DNA of 64,000 nt, from positions 368,807-432,806 of the forward strand of contig JAQTUX010000001.1 of assembly GCA_028707125.1 (NCBI GenBank), written 5' to 3'. Source of the DNA: Candidatus Omnitrophota bacterium. GTDB lineage: Bacteria; Omnitrophota; Gorgyraeia; Gygaellales; JAQTUX01. A model generated the notes under the pieces. The model did no database searches, was not told where the DNA came from, and saw only the letters and a list, made by a program, of their open reading frames with translations. The translations under genes were made by a program, and so were the position numbers. Below are positions 17,960-27,418 of this stretch, piece by piece. Each line of letters opens with the position of its first letter. The first letter of the stretch is position 1.

Positions 17960-19669
17960 ATGATCTATAAAAAGCCGGTACTTTATTGGATAAGGTATTT
18001 TATATATCTTCTTGCGACGGTATTCTTCTTTGATTATATCTTTTATCTTCATTATAGACAGAAAGTGATCCCCGATAATTTAGAGAGCCGGCAGCTTACG
18101 GAATTAGAAAAAAAGGCCGGGCGCATTGTGCCCTATCTGGGCAGCGGCAAAAAGAGCGGATTTGATAATTTTAGAGAAGAGAAGGATAGCGGCGTGATCC
18201 GCATCGGCTGTTTCGGTGATTCTCTTACTTACGGCGACGAAGTGGACAAGGCGCACGATTATCCTTCTCTTTTACAAGATATTTTCAGAGACAATGGTTT
18301 CAAGAATGTTGAGGTCATTAATTTCGGCATACCCGGAGGGGGTTTCCACCAGGCGTTCATTTTATGGCAGTATCTGGGCATAAAATACGGCCTTGACCTG
18401 GTTGTTCTTGGCCCCGAGTGTTTTCAGCATGACAGGGATAATACATTTTTCCCTTTTTGGGAGACCTATCTAAAAGGCGATACCCACTTTTTTCATTCAA
18501 GATATATTTTAAAAGATAGCGATGTTGAACTCATAGATACAAGAGGCAGCACTTATAAGGAGATCGTTCTTGACTATTGGAGATTCATCCCTTGTAAGAG
18601 ATATCTCAGGTATGATCTGGAGGCCCCCGCGTTTATACGGGCGCCGCTTGCCTGTTTAGCTCCCGGCAGGAAGATAAGGAACCCGTTCTATTATAAGGCC
18701 GATCCAGCCGGAGAGATGCGAATTATTTATAAGATACTTTTGAGAAAGATGGCGGACAAGGCGCCACAGGTTATTTTCGCGAATTACAATGATAAATTAG
18801 TCAGCCTGGCCGAAGAGATAGATAAAGACAATATCCTTTCCAGATTATTGTACAGGCCGATACATTTTCCTTACACGGCTTTTGGCTGCCACAATTCTTC
18901 TTGGGGGAATTTTATTCTCGCCCAACAAATATTTGGCTATGCGACGAACAGGCCGGAAAGCGCCTTGAACCTGATCCAGACAAGAGATATCAAGGTTAGC
19001 CGGCCCGGCCGCAGCCAGGCAGACGAAAAGTTAGCATTATCCCGATTACAGGAAGTGGCATTTGAGATGAATAACGCCAAAATAGGGCGTTTTATAGATG
19101 CCGTGTCGGGAGGGCCTTATTTTGACCTGCGAAATAAAGGTTTCTTGTCGCTTCTTGCCGTTAAGCGTAGCGGCGTCAGCATTCTTGACGCCCAATTTAT
19201 CCCGTTAAATTTTGAGCTTAAAGATAATATGCCTTTAAAGATCAGGTTCCAGGGCAACGGAAAAACGGAAGAGCGCGACTTGGGTAATGTAAAACTATTG
19301 ACTCATGGGTTGAATATCGGCGTGGTTACCCTGGATTGCGTTAATTATAATATCGGGGCGGAGGTCGAATTGGCGGAAAACCATTCTATGATCCAGGACC
19401 TGCGCCTATCCGGGAAAAGGCCGGTTGCTGTTTTACTGGGGAATACGCCGATCTTGTATCCGCAAAAGGGAGATAGCATGAAATTGATTCCTGTGTTTGG
19501 CAATTTGTTATTAATACGCGCGGATGGTAATGTGGCGCTGGATTCAGGGGATATCGCCGATGAAGGGACGGTTTTCTTATCGTTTTATGCGGAGCAGGGA
19601 GGGCCGATAAGGATCCCATTCGCGAATTGGTTTAAAATGAGCGAGAAAACAGGTATTGATAAAATATGA
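17960..19669 (+). CDS. Membrane-anchored SGNH/GDSL-like hydrolase with extra C-terminal domain
   Basis: About 569 residues from ATG 17960, preceded by GAGGTGAAAG; an alternative TTG lies at 17954. One N-terminal transmembrane segment (about 10-30) would anchor it. The SGNH block I reads CFGDSLTYG with Ser88. The expected C-terminal DxxH appears as FGCH (His311), so the catalytic Asp is not at its usual place. After about residue 340 comes a region of about 230 residues not seen in the other hydrolases here, with a predicted beta-rich look. SGNH enzymes typically add or remove acetyl groups on glycans. It sits between two radical SAM genes and is coupled to the next by a 4-nt overlap. Confidence 0.78.
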   Translation: MIYKKPVLYWIRYFIYLLATVFFFDYIFYLHYRQKVIPDNLESRQLTELEKKAGRIVPYLGSGKKSGFDNFREEKDSGVIRIGCFGDSLTYGDEVDKAHDYPSLLQDIFRDNGFKNVEVINFGIPGGGFHQAFILWQYLGIKYGLDLVVLGPECFQHDRDNTFFPFWETYLKGDTHFFHSRYILKDSDVELIDTRGSTYKEIVLDYWRFIPCKRYLRYDLEAPAFIRAPLACLAPGRKIRNPFYYKADPAGEMRIIYKILLRKMADKAPQVIFANYNDKLVSLAEEIDKDNILSRLLYRPIHFPYTAFGCHNSSWGNFILAQQIFGYATNRPESALNLIQTRDIKVSRPGRSQADEKLALSRLQEVAFEMNNAKIGRFIDAVSGGPYFDLRNKGFLSLLAVKRSGVSILDAQFIPLNFELKDNMPLKIRFQGNGKTEERDLGNVKLLTHGLNIGVVTLDCVNYNIGAEVELAENHSMIQDLRLSGKRPVAVLLGNTPILYPQKGDSMKLIPVFGNLLLIRADGNVALDSGDIADEGTVFLSFYAEQGGPIRIPFANWFKMSEKTGIDKI

Positions 19670-21141
19670 AGGTAGCATTGGTCCTCTGTCCCGCCTGGTC
19701 TATAGATATGCCGCATCTGGCGTTGGGCCTGCTTTCTTCCAACCTGAGAAAGGAAGGCAGGGAAGTCGCCGTCTTTGACCTCAACGTCAAACTTTATCAC
19801 CAGTGCAAAGAGCATTACAAGGTATTATGGCGCAAAGAGAATGATTCGAGATGGGGCATGCCCGGCAGGGACGGTGAGGATACCGTTCCTATGTTTATAC
19901 AGGAGCACGAAGAGATAGTGGATTATTACGTTGGCAGGATATTGAATACAGGGGCCTCAATAATAGGGCTGTCTGTTTATTATACGACAGAACGCATGAG
20001 TTTAGAGATAGCCAGAAGGATAAAGGCAAGGGACGGGAGCCGTGTGATAGTCTTCGGCGGGCCCCAGTGCTTTATGTCCTATAGAAAAATGATAGCGTAT
20101 GAGTTTGTTGACGCGGTAGCGATAGGCGAGGGCGACTTGACTATATGCGCCCTGGTTTCGGCTATAGAGAAAGGAGAAGACATCTCAGGCTGCGCCGGAG
20201 TAATTACAAAGAAAAATGTCCGCAGTGACGTTAGCAGGGATCCCTGTGTGGTAGATGATCTTGATGCCCTGCCGCCGGCTGATTTCAGCGATTTTGTGCC
20301 CGCGGAATACTTATTCCCCAATTCGCTTCCCGTGCTGTTCAGCAGGGGGTGTATTAAAAGATGCGTTTTTTGTACCGGCCACGGATTCTGGGGCAGGTAT
20401 CGTTGCGGCTCCGGAAGCAAGCTCTTTAACGACATCTCCTATCATATGGGGCAATACCCGGATGTTCGTTCTTTCCAGTTTTACGACCTCCTGGTAAACG
20501 GCGACCTCCGGGCACTGGAGGATTTTTGTGATCTGGCGATAGGCGCTTTGGGCAAAGGTTATCTGCGCCGGTTTAACTGGTCTGCTCAGGCCGTTGTCAG
20601 GCCGGACATGGGAGCAGAATTGTGGAAAAAATTGAGACAGGCAGGATGCACGCACATGGCCCTTGGTATTGAAAGCGGTTCGCAAAAGGTGGTAAACGAT
20701 ATGGGCAAGAGGTTCAGGATAGAGGATGCCGATAAGAATCTGCGTTATGCCCGTGAAGCTGGAATACGTATCAGCACGAACTTTATGTTTGGTTTTCCCA
20801 CGGAGTCCAGGGATGATTTCAGCGATACTCTGGAGTTCTTACGGAGGAACAAAGATTTTATAGATGAGGTTTTGCCCAGCGAATCATTTTGCTCTATAGA
20901 TAAAGGCACGTATCTTTATGGGCATGCCGAAGAATTCGGCATCTTGTCAGGCAGCGATTCGATATTCTGGGAGGCAGGGGAAGGGGCAAACAACCTTCCG
21001 GAGAGGATACGCAGATTTGAGGAGTTTTGCCTGGCCGCAAAATCTCTGGGGATTGATGTCCCCGCTTCTGTAGAGGAGAAGGTCGGCAGCAACAAAGAGT
21101 TATGGTTGCGCGCATATCAAATGCAAAAGGAACAGCGATGA
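19666..21141 (+). CDS. B12-binding domain-containing radical SAM protein
   Basis: 491 residues, fourth member of the class B set. It starts MKVALVLCPAWSIDMPHLALG, has IGEGDLT in the cobalamin domain, SAM cluster C229-x3-C233-x2-C236, then LGIESGSQKVV and FGFPTESRDDF, where the usual GETE is TESR. Overall it is closest to the protein at 8013 and to the first half of the one at 5293: all share the motif of a central FxxxxxxVNGD/NG strand and a FxEEFGI segment near the end. ATGA overlaps on both sides. Confidence 0.87.
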   Translation: MKVALVLCPAWSIDMPHLALGLLSSNLRKEGREVAVFDLNVKLYHQCKEHYKVLWRKENDSRWGMPGRDGEDTVPMFIQEHEEIVDYYVGRILNTGASIIGLSVYYTTERMSLEIARRIKARDGSRVIVFGGPQCFMSYRKMIAYEFVDAVAIGEGDLTICALVSAIEKGEDISGCAGVITKKNVRSDVSRDPCVVDDLDALPPADFSDFVPAEYLFPNSLPVLFSRGCIKRCVFCTGHGFWGRYRCGSGSKLFNDISYHMGQYPDVRSFQFYDLLVNGDLRALEDFCDLAIGALGKGYLRRFNWSAQAVVRPDMGAELWKKLRQAGCTHMALGIESGSQKVVNDMGKRFRIEDADKNLRYAREAGIRISTNFMFGFPTESRDDFSDTLEFLRRNKDFIDEVLPSESFCSIDKGTYLYGHAEEFGILSGSDSIFWEAGEGANNLPERIRRFEEFCLAAKSLGIDVPASVEEKVGSNKELWLRAYQMQKEQR

Positions 21142-22010
21142 CCGGAAAACAGGTTTCTTTCAGCTGGGACATTATTTATAAATGCAACTACCGCTGTTCT
21201 TATTGCTGGTGGCATCGCAAGTGGGGAGACCTTAGTTTAAATAACAGATATCTTCCCGTAAGCGAATTAATAGGTGCCTGGGCCAGGATCTATGATATGT
21301 ACGGGCAGGCGTCAATAGATATATTAGGCGGGGAGCCGTTCCTCTATCCCGATTTCACAGAGATCATCAGAGAGTTGTCAGCCATGCACAGGATCAATAT
21401 CAATACTAACCTGTCCTGTTCCGTTGAAGATCTTCTAAGTAAATGTGATCCTTCGCGCATAAAGATAAATCCTACATTCCATCCCATGTTTGCCCGTTTT
21501 GAGGAATTCCTGGGCAAGGCAAAGGCGTTGAAGGAGGCGGGGTTTACACAGGGTATTACCTATCTGGCTTACCCTCCTCAACTCAGGCAGCTTGATCCCT
21601 ACAGGATGGCCTTTAAGAAGGAAGGGATCGGTTTTGCCGTGCTTTCTTTCTGGGGAGAATATAAAGGCCAGGATTATCCCGCGGCCTACACGGAAGAAGA
21701 GAAGCAGATCATCAGCCCCCAGTTGGCCCAGCGCGGCGGAGAGAATTTTCAGACCAGGCCCATATCATCCCCCCGCGGCAAGCTTTGTTATGCCGGGTGC
21801 CTCTACGCCTGTATACATCCCGACGGCGCGGTTACCAGGTGCGGCGGATGCTGCAGCCGTGAAGCGCTTGGCAACTTCTTTCAGAGTGATTTTAAGCTGC
21901 TTGACGGCCCTCTGCCATGTCAATCCGATTCCTGCCCTTGTAATGAATGGGCCTCTTTCTTAGAAGAGAACATAATAAAAAGGGAAGGGCTGGAGAATTG
22001 CGGGGTTTAG
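21138..22010 (+). CDS. Short-family radical SAM protein
   Basis: 290 residues from ATG 21138, chosen because it makes an ATGA overlap with the upstream stop and has AAAAGGA ahead of it; an upstream in-frame ATG at 21102 would only add residues absent from paralogs. Family blocks: FSWDIIYKCNYRCSYC (C16, C20, C23), LGGEPFLYPDF, NTNLSCS, AYPPQL, FWGEYKG, YPAAYTEEEK, CYAG, RCGGCC and LPCQSDSCPCNE. It is the last gene of the radical SAM array; GT39-type membrane proteins follow after 7 nt. Confidence 0.87.
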   Translation: MTGKQVSFSWDIIYKCNYRCSYCWWHRKWGDLSLNNRYLPVSELIGAWARIYDMYGQASIDILGGEPFLYPDFTEIIRELSAMHRININTNLSCSVEDLLSKCDPSRIKINPTFHPMFARFEEFLGKAKALKEAGFTQGITYLAYPPQLRQLDPYRMAFKKEGIGFAVLSFWGEYKGQDYPAAYTEEEKQIISPQLAQRGGENFQTRPISSPRGKLCYAGCLYACIHPDGAVTRCGGCCSREALGNFFQSDFKLLDGPLPCQSDSCPCNEWASFLEENIIKREGLENCGV

Positions 22011-22017
22011 TCCATAT

Positions 22018-23634
22018 ATGAGAAGATATAGCCGGAATAAGCTCTTTGACATTGCCGCGCTGGCCATTTTTTTATCTATTTTTTCGTTCTGGTTTTTTGA
22101 CGGCCTTAAATACCAGGGATTGAACGGCGATGTCGCCCTGGTCGGGAACGCGGCATTAGGCGCGTTAATAAATCCGGATTATAGCCTGGAGTATCATATG
22201 GGTATATTCGGCGGACGGCTCCCCCTGATGGTCAATGAATATAATGCGGCCACCGACATATACGCCGCCTTGCCATGGGTATATTTGATGGGCAATACAG
22301 CCATGGCGCTGCATATTACCGGTTTTATCTGGGCGGCGCTATCCATTATTTTATTGTACGCGGTATGTATGGAGTTGTCGGATAATAACAGACTGTATTC
22401 TTCTTTTGCCTGCCTGCTTCTGGTTACTTCCCCTTCCTTTATCATGGCATCAAGACTGGGATTATTCACTGGGAACCTCACCATATTTTTCGCGCTTCTA
22501 TCCGCGTTATTGTTGTTACGCTGGAAAAAGACGGCATCGGCATGGCGGTTGTTACTTTTGGGCTTATCAATGGGTATGGGTTTGGCAGGAAAGATCCAGT
22601 TCTTATGGTTTATAGCCGCCCTGATGATTTATATGGTTTTGAAAGGGCTGTTGGGCAGGGGCGCGGCCTTCTGGAGGAACGGTTTAATAATTGCCGCAGG
22701 GATTTTTAGCGGCGCTTTTTTTCTTGTGCTGGCAAATATAAGATGGGGTTTCTTCACTGTGAAATTCCTTGCCCGGTATCTTTTGGTTTCCAGGTCAGGA
22801 GTGCCGAATACAAACTATTTGTCCAACTTGTTCGAGAGGGTCAAGGAGTCGCTTGCCCTGGTGGACGGCAGCGCAGTGAGCAGTTCGGATAGCTATAACA
22901 GATTGGCGATATGCTTGCCGGTGCTTCTGGGCGTATCGGCAATTTATTTTTTTATTTCCGGCTATATAATAAGGCGTAAGCTAAAGTATGATGCCTGGGC
23001 GTTGCCGCTATTTCTATGTATTCTTATTATTCTTCAGTCACCTTTTACTCCTACCATATTGCACTCTCACCATATAGTAATGATATTGCCGTTTATATAT
23101 ATGGCGGTATGCGCGCCGTTATCCCTGCCGGTTAAAGATAAAGGCCTTATCAGGCGGGGCAGCTGGTTATGTATTATTTCAGCCCTCATCGCGGGCGGTT
23201 ACGCGTTCAACAATTACCTTATGCTTAGGAATAGCCGCGTCCACATAAGAGTGCAGGGAGGCAACGAGATAACCTGGAATGTATTGTCGGATGTCAATGA
23301 TTACCTGGCGGCAGAGGGCATAAACAGGATAGGCCTGGGCGACGCCTATATCAAAGACGCGCTTTTATTCTTAAGCAAATTTAAATTGGAGTTATATGAG
23401 GTGTATCCTCTTGACTATATGGGAAATACCGATGCGCATATGAATGGCTTGGCTGCGAGATTGAAAGCGCAAAGGCAAGGGTATTATCTGTTCCGGACGC
23501 AGAACAACGCCATCGTGAATTTTTTTGACAGTTTCAGTGCCGCAGCCTCGCGGTGCGATAAAAAAGTGGAGTTATTACGGGAATTCTCTTCTCCGGAGGG
23601 AGATACTATATTCATGTTGTATAGGGTTCCTTGA
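22018..23634 (+). CDS. GT39-like membrane glycosyltransferase
   Basis: 538 residues with about 10-11 predicted membrane helices, starting at residues 12-30, and a soluble C-terminal domain (about 400-538). Architecture matches family 39 (ArnT/PMT-like), which use polyprenyl-phosphate sugars on the periplasmic side. The first periplasmic loop carries LNGDVALVGNAALG, where family members usually have an acidic pair. The C-terminal domain with GINRIGLGDAYIKDALLFLS recurs in the next gene and, more distantly, in those at 36770 and 39419. Substrates are not predictable. Confidence 0.8.
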   Translation: MRRYSRNKLFDIAALAIFLSIFSFWFFDGLKYQGLNGDVALVGNAALGALINPDYSLEYHMGIFGGRLPLMVNEYNAATDIYAALPWVYLMGNTAMALHITGFIWAALSIILLYAVCMELSDNNRLYSSFACLLLVTSPSFIMASRLGLFTGNLTIFFALLSALLLLRWKKTASAWRLLLLGLSMGMGLAGKIQFLWFIAALMIYMVLKGLLGRGAAFWRNGLIIAAGIFSGAFFLVLANIRWGFFTVKFLARYLLVSRSGVPNTNYLSNLFERVKESLALVDGSAVSSSDSYNRLAICLPVLLGVSAIYFFISGYIIRRKLKYDAWALPLFLCILIILQSPFTPTILHSHHIVMILPFIYMAVCAPLSLPVKDKGLIRRGSWLCIISALIAGGYAFNNYLMLRNSRVHIRVQGGNEITWNVLSDVNDYLAAEGINRIGLGDAYIKDALLFLSKFKLELYEVYPLDYMGNTDAHMNGLAARLKAQRQGYYLFRTQNNAIVNFFDSFSAAASRCDKKVELLREFSSPEGDTIFMLYRVP

Positions 23635-23641
23635 CGCTGAT

Positions 23642-25270
23642 ATGAAATCAGTCCGCGGTTACAGGATCATATTTGATATTTTCTTTATGGCGGCCCTGGC
23701 GGTATTCTATCTTTATTTTGCGCTTGACCGGCTGCAAGAACAGGGGGTTTATTGTGACGTCGCGCTGCTGGGCAATAAGGCGATGGGCATCTATAAAAAT
23801 ATACATTTTGAAGGCCCGGATTTTATCAATCTATTCGGGAGGTCATTTCCCTTGATGCTCCTGGATTATCATGGGCCGGCTGAGATTTACCTGTCCCTGC
23901 CGGCGCTTTATATATTCGGCAATACCGCATTTGCCTTGAATATAGTACCGGTAGCGTTCGCCGTTTTGTCTATACCGGTTTTCTATATGCTGGCATTGTT
24001 ATTGTATGAAAGCCGGATGCCGGCGGTATCATCGTGCATTTTGCTGTTTACCCTGCCGTCTTTTATCGCGGCAAGCAGGGTGGGCTTGTACACGGGGACA
24101 CTGGTTTTATTTTTTGGGTTATCCGCGGTATTGTGCCTTCTGTTGTGGGGAAAAAGCGGAAGATTCTCATTCCTCTGCCTGTCCTGCCTATTTATAGGTA
24201 TGGGCATGGGGAGCCGGTGTTTCTTTTTGTGGTTTATCGTCGCCCTGGCCGCCTTCCTGTTTTTTATTCACAGACAGATGTTGAGAGCGATGCTGGCGTT
24301 AAAATTCAGGAATAAATTGGTATGTGTTGTTTTATCCAGCATAGGGATTCTGCCTGTGGTGGTTTTTAACTTGAGGAGCAATCTGCGTACAGCGAGATTT
24401 TTATTCAGCCATCTTATTATTTCTAATGATGGGATCTCCAATCTTAAATACGCCGATAATCTTAAGGAGAGGATGTCCGAGCTGTTTGCATTGTTAAGGG
24501 GAAGCGCCTATAGCATGGGGGATAATCTTATTAATCTTTATATTGTATCTTTCGGCCTCGCGGTTATCGTTATTTTGTTATTTAAAAGACGGTTCCATTG
24601 TACTGCGGCAGAAAAGCGGTTTTTATTGCCGGTCGCCCTCTCGGCCGCGGTTATGCTGCAGTCGTCCATAACCCCTTCCGGTTTGCAGCCGCTTCATATC
24701 CTTTATGTGTTGCCGTTTGTTCTTATGTCCGGAGCAACGGCGGTATCAATGGCCAGGGGACGCACACTAAGAGCAGGCTTAGGCGCATTGCTTTTGTTCG
24801 CCACAACAGCGTCACTGACGGTCAGCTTTCTGTCTTTGCGCTTTAAAAGCGCGCATTTACAACTGCACGGCGGCGAAGAGGCGAGGTGGAATACGGCGCG
24901 GGACGTTCTCGCCTGGCTGGACGCTAAGGGTATCAGGCGGATAGGCCTGGGCGATACGGGGATAAAGGATGTGCTGTTATATTTAAGCGGCTGGCGGTTG
25001 GACGTTGATGAGGTGTTTTACGCGCAGCATTTTAACATGCCAAGACATGAAAAGGAGCTGATCCTGAGGAAGCGGCTTGGCAGCGAGAAGGAGGGGTATT
25101 ATCTGTTCAGGGCTGCCGGCACGCATTGGATAGATTATCTCGGCAGGTTTAAGGCAATAGTTAAAGAAGAGGGGCTGCGAATGGAAGTAGCCGCGGAATT
25201 TACCGCGCCTGTCCCGGACAGGAGGGGCGTATTTACTATATATAAAGTAAGGGGAAGGAAAACGACGTGA
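23642..25270 (+). CDS. GT39-like membrane glycosyltransferase
   Basis: 542 residues from ATG 23642, 8 nt after the preceding stop; an upstream in-frame ATG at 23525 would overlap the previous gene by 110 nt without adding family sequence. It is the sister of the 22018 gene: YCDVALLGNKAMG in the first periplasmic loop, IYLSLPALYIFGN, FIAASRVGLYTG and GIRRIGLGDTGIKDVLLYLSG in the C-terminal domain, with about 10 membrane helices. Tandem duplication is the simplest origin. The 3' end forms GTGA with the next gene. Confidence 0.8.
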   Translation: MKSVRGYRIIFDIFFMAALAVFYLYFALDRLQEQGVYCDVALLGNKAMGIYKNIHFEGPDFINLFGRSFPLMLLDYHGPAEIYLSLPALYIFGNTAFALNIVPVAFAVLSIPVFYMLALLLYESRMPAVSSCILLFTLPSFIAASRVGLYTGTLVLFFGLSAVLCLLLWGKSGRFSFLCLSCLFIGMGMGSRCFFLWFIVALAAFLFFIHRQMLRAMLALKFRNKLVCVVLSSIGILPVVVFNLRSNLRTARFLFSHLIISNDGISNLKYADNLKERMSELFALLRGSAYSMGDNLINLYIVSFGLAVIVILLFKRRFHCTAAEKRFLLPVALSAAVMLQSSITPSGLQPLHILYVLPFVLMSGATAVSMARGRTLRAGLGALLLFATTASLTVSFLSLRFKSAHLQLHGGEEARWNTARDVLAWLDAKGIRRIGLGDTGIKDVLLYLSGWRLDVDEVFYAQHFNMPRHEKELILRKRLGSEKEGYYLFRAAGTHWIDYLGRFKAIVKEEGLRMEVAAEFTAPVPDRRGVFTIYKVRGRKTT

Positions 25271-26394
25271 TTATAGTGAAGACCGCCAGATGGCTGCTGG
25301 CAGTTATCATCGGCATAGCCGCGGCATTGTTTATCGCAGAACGGCTCCTGTGCCTGAAGCATCGCCCAGGGTATACCCCTCATTCGGAGCCGGTGGCGGT
25401 TAATGCCTTCAGCGATGGATCAGGCAGGCATATCGCCGGTTCTCTGGGATACCAGAATTCATGGGATGACAAAGGGTATGTCAAGGTAGAGATAAACTCC
25501 CTGGGCTTAAGGGGGCCGGAATACGCGGACCCTAAATCACCGGACCGGCTGAGGATATTTTTTGTAGGCGATTCGATCGTTTTCGGCACGGGGTTGGAGT
25601 TTAAGGATACTATAACGCAGCAGCTTGAGGGCTTATTGAACAGAGGCCGGACTTCTCCTTACTGCGAAGTGATAAACGGAGGCGTGGGGGACAGCAATCT
25701 GGAAGCCGAGTCGCTTCTGATCCAGGAGAAGATGGATATTCTGAAGCCGGATATTATTTTGCTGGGGGTTTATTTAAACGATCTTTCTCCTCCCGCCGGT
25801 TATCTGAAGGGCATGGATATATACCGCAATCATCTGTTGTATAAGTGCCATCAGGTAAAATGGATCAGAGAGAGCAATATCTGGAATTACGCGCTGAAGG
25901 GATTGGAGCGCAGGATAAACAGCGCCATGCTTTTTGCTTATATCTCCGGTAATATACGGCACCTTTGGGTGATAGATTACAACGGGCGCGAATGGTTAGA
26001 AGACCCCGCGGAATTTAAGAATTTGGTATATAAGGCGCGCTATGATTGGGGCATGGCCTGGGACGAAGGCCTGTGGGGCAGAGGGTTCGGCCTCATTAAG
26101 CAAATACAGGGCATCTGCAGCTCCAGGAACATCAAATTCGCGGTGGTCATACTGCCTGTTGAACCCCAGGTATTATTTAAAGGCGATCTTCCCGTAATAA
26201 GGAAACCGCAGGATATGCTCGCTGCTTTTCTGGGGGATATGCGCATACCTTGTCTGGATATGTTGAGCGTACTGCGCGTTCATAAAGACGAGCGTATCTT
26301 TTATGACCATTGCCATTTTACTCCGTTTGGCGCATCGTTGGTCGCCGGGGAGATCAGCGCTTTTCTTGAAGGGATAGACGGATATGCCGGCTGA
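25267..26394 (+). CDS. Membrane-anchored SGNH/GDSL-like hydrolase
   Basis: 375 residues, GTG start inside the upstream stop (GTGA). One N-terminal transmembrane helix (about 8-26) followed by a periplasmic SGNH domain: block I FFVGDSIVFGTG with Ser103, block III GVYLND, and the catalytic dyad as DHCH near the C-terminus (YDHCHFTPFGA). All expected catalytic residues are present. It probably edits acyl groups on the glycan made by the surrounding transferases; that role is inference from context. Confidence 0.82.
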   Translation: MIIVKTARWLLAVIIGIAAALFIAERLLCLKHRPGYTPHSEPVAVNAFSDGSGRHIAGSLGYQNSWDDKGYVKVEINSLGLRGPEYADPKSPDRLRIFFVGDSIVFGTGLEFKDTITQQLEGLLNRGRTSPYCEVINGGVGDSNLEAESLLIQEKMDILKPDIILLGVYLNDLSPPAGYLKGMDIYRNHLLYKCHQVKWIRESNIWNYALKGLERRINSAMLFAYISGNIRHLWVIDYNGREWLEDPAEFKNLVYKARYDWGMAWDEGLWGRGFGLIKQIQGICSSRNIKFAVVILPVEPQVLFKGDLPVIRKPQDMLAAFLGDMRIPCLDMLSVLRVHKDERIFYDHCHFTPFGASLVAGEISAFLEGIDGYAG

Positions 26395-27418
26395 ATTAAG
26401 GAAAGGTATCCATAATTCCGTGCTCGCGGTATTTGTTTTATTGATTTCCGCGCTGATACTATACCTTGGCCTGGAGGTATTCTTTACCCTGAAGGGTGAA
26501 TACGGCCTCGAGCAATTTATTGTCGGCGACTCTCGCTGGAATGCCGATGTAAAGAACGGCGTGCATATGGCCTTTTCGCTTTCCTCAAATCCCGGCCTGG
26601 GCTGGGAATTAAAGCCGGCGGAACTGATAAATAAATATGACAGGTTTGAGGAGAAGGCGAGGGAGAAGGCTCCGGGCGTGTTCAGGATAATCGCCATCGG
26701 AGATTCTATCGCGCAACAGGGGTATTTTGAGAGGTTCCTGGAGGACAGGTTAAATGAGGACGCGCTGGGCATGCGTTTTGAGGTCTGGAACTGCGGGGTA
26801 TCCGGATACAATATAACCAATTATTATTACTATTTCAGGGACATAATACCTAGATTCAAACCGGATTTCATCATACTGGCTTTATGTCTGAATGATTTTA
26901 GCGGGATCAATTTAACCATCCATGATGGGAAGCGGTTCGTGGAGTTCTTCAACCCTTTTATTGCCCTAGATTTTCCTTTCAGCAGCCGTCTTTTCCTGCA
27001 TTCCAGGGTCTACCGGTTTATCGTATTCGGCCTGGAGCGCTATATACTTGAAAGGGCGAGTATGGAAGAGATCCTTGTCGGGAAATTCGACAAGATGCTT
27101 CAACTGGCCAATGAGAGGAACCTGAAGATCGTGGCCCTGATCTGGCCGCATATGAAGAATCAATATGACAGCGCACAGCAGGATGAACACATCCGGATCA
27201 GGCATATTCTGGAAAGCGGGGGCGTTCCCTACGCTGACATGCACAAAAGCTTTACAGACAGGGACGCCCCCGGCTTGAAAGAATACCCCGGGGATTATGT
27301 CCACCCTTCAGAAAAGGCATTTATGATGATGTCTGAAGATATATACGATTTCGTATCCGGCTATTTGGAAGATAATTTTAATTTTTCATTCCACCAGAAA
27401 GGAAGGCGTGCGTCATGA
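26384..27418 (+). CDS. Membrane-anchored SGNH/GDSL-like hydrolase
   Basis: 344 residues. N-terminal membrane helix (about 11-33), then SGNH domain with IAIGDSIAQQG (Ser108), LCLNDFSG and the catalytic GDYVHPS near residue 315. The ATG lies 11 nt before the upstream stop, so it is translationally coupled to another SGNH gene. The two are diverged paralogs with different loops, arguing for different substrates. Confidence 0.82.
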   Translation: MPAELRKGIHNSVLAVFVLLISALILYLGLEVFFTLKGEYGLEQFIVGDSRWNADVKNGVHMAFSLSSNPGLGWELKPAELINKYDRFEEKAREKAPGVFRIIAIGDSIAQQGYFERFLEDRLNEDALGMRFEVWNCGVSGYNITNYYYYFRDIIPRFKPDFIILALCLNDFSGINLTIHDGKRFVEFFNPFIALDFPFSSRLFLHSRVYRFIVFGLERYILERASMEEILVGKFDKMLQLANERNLKIVALIWPHMKNQYDSAQQDEHIRIRHILESGGVPYADMHKSFTDRDAPGLKEYPGDYVHPSEKAFMMMSEDIYDFVSGYLEDNFNFSFHQKGRRAS

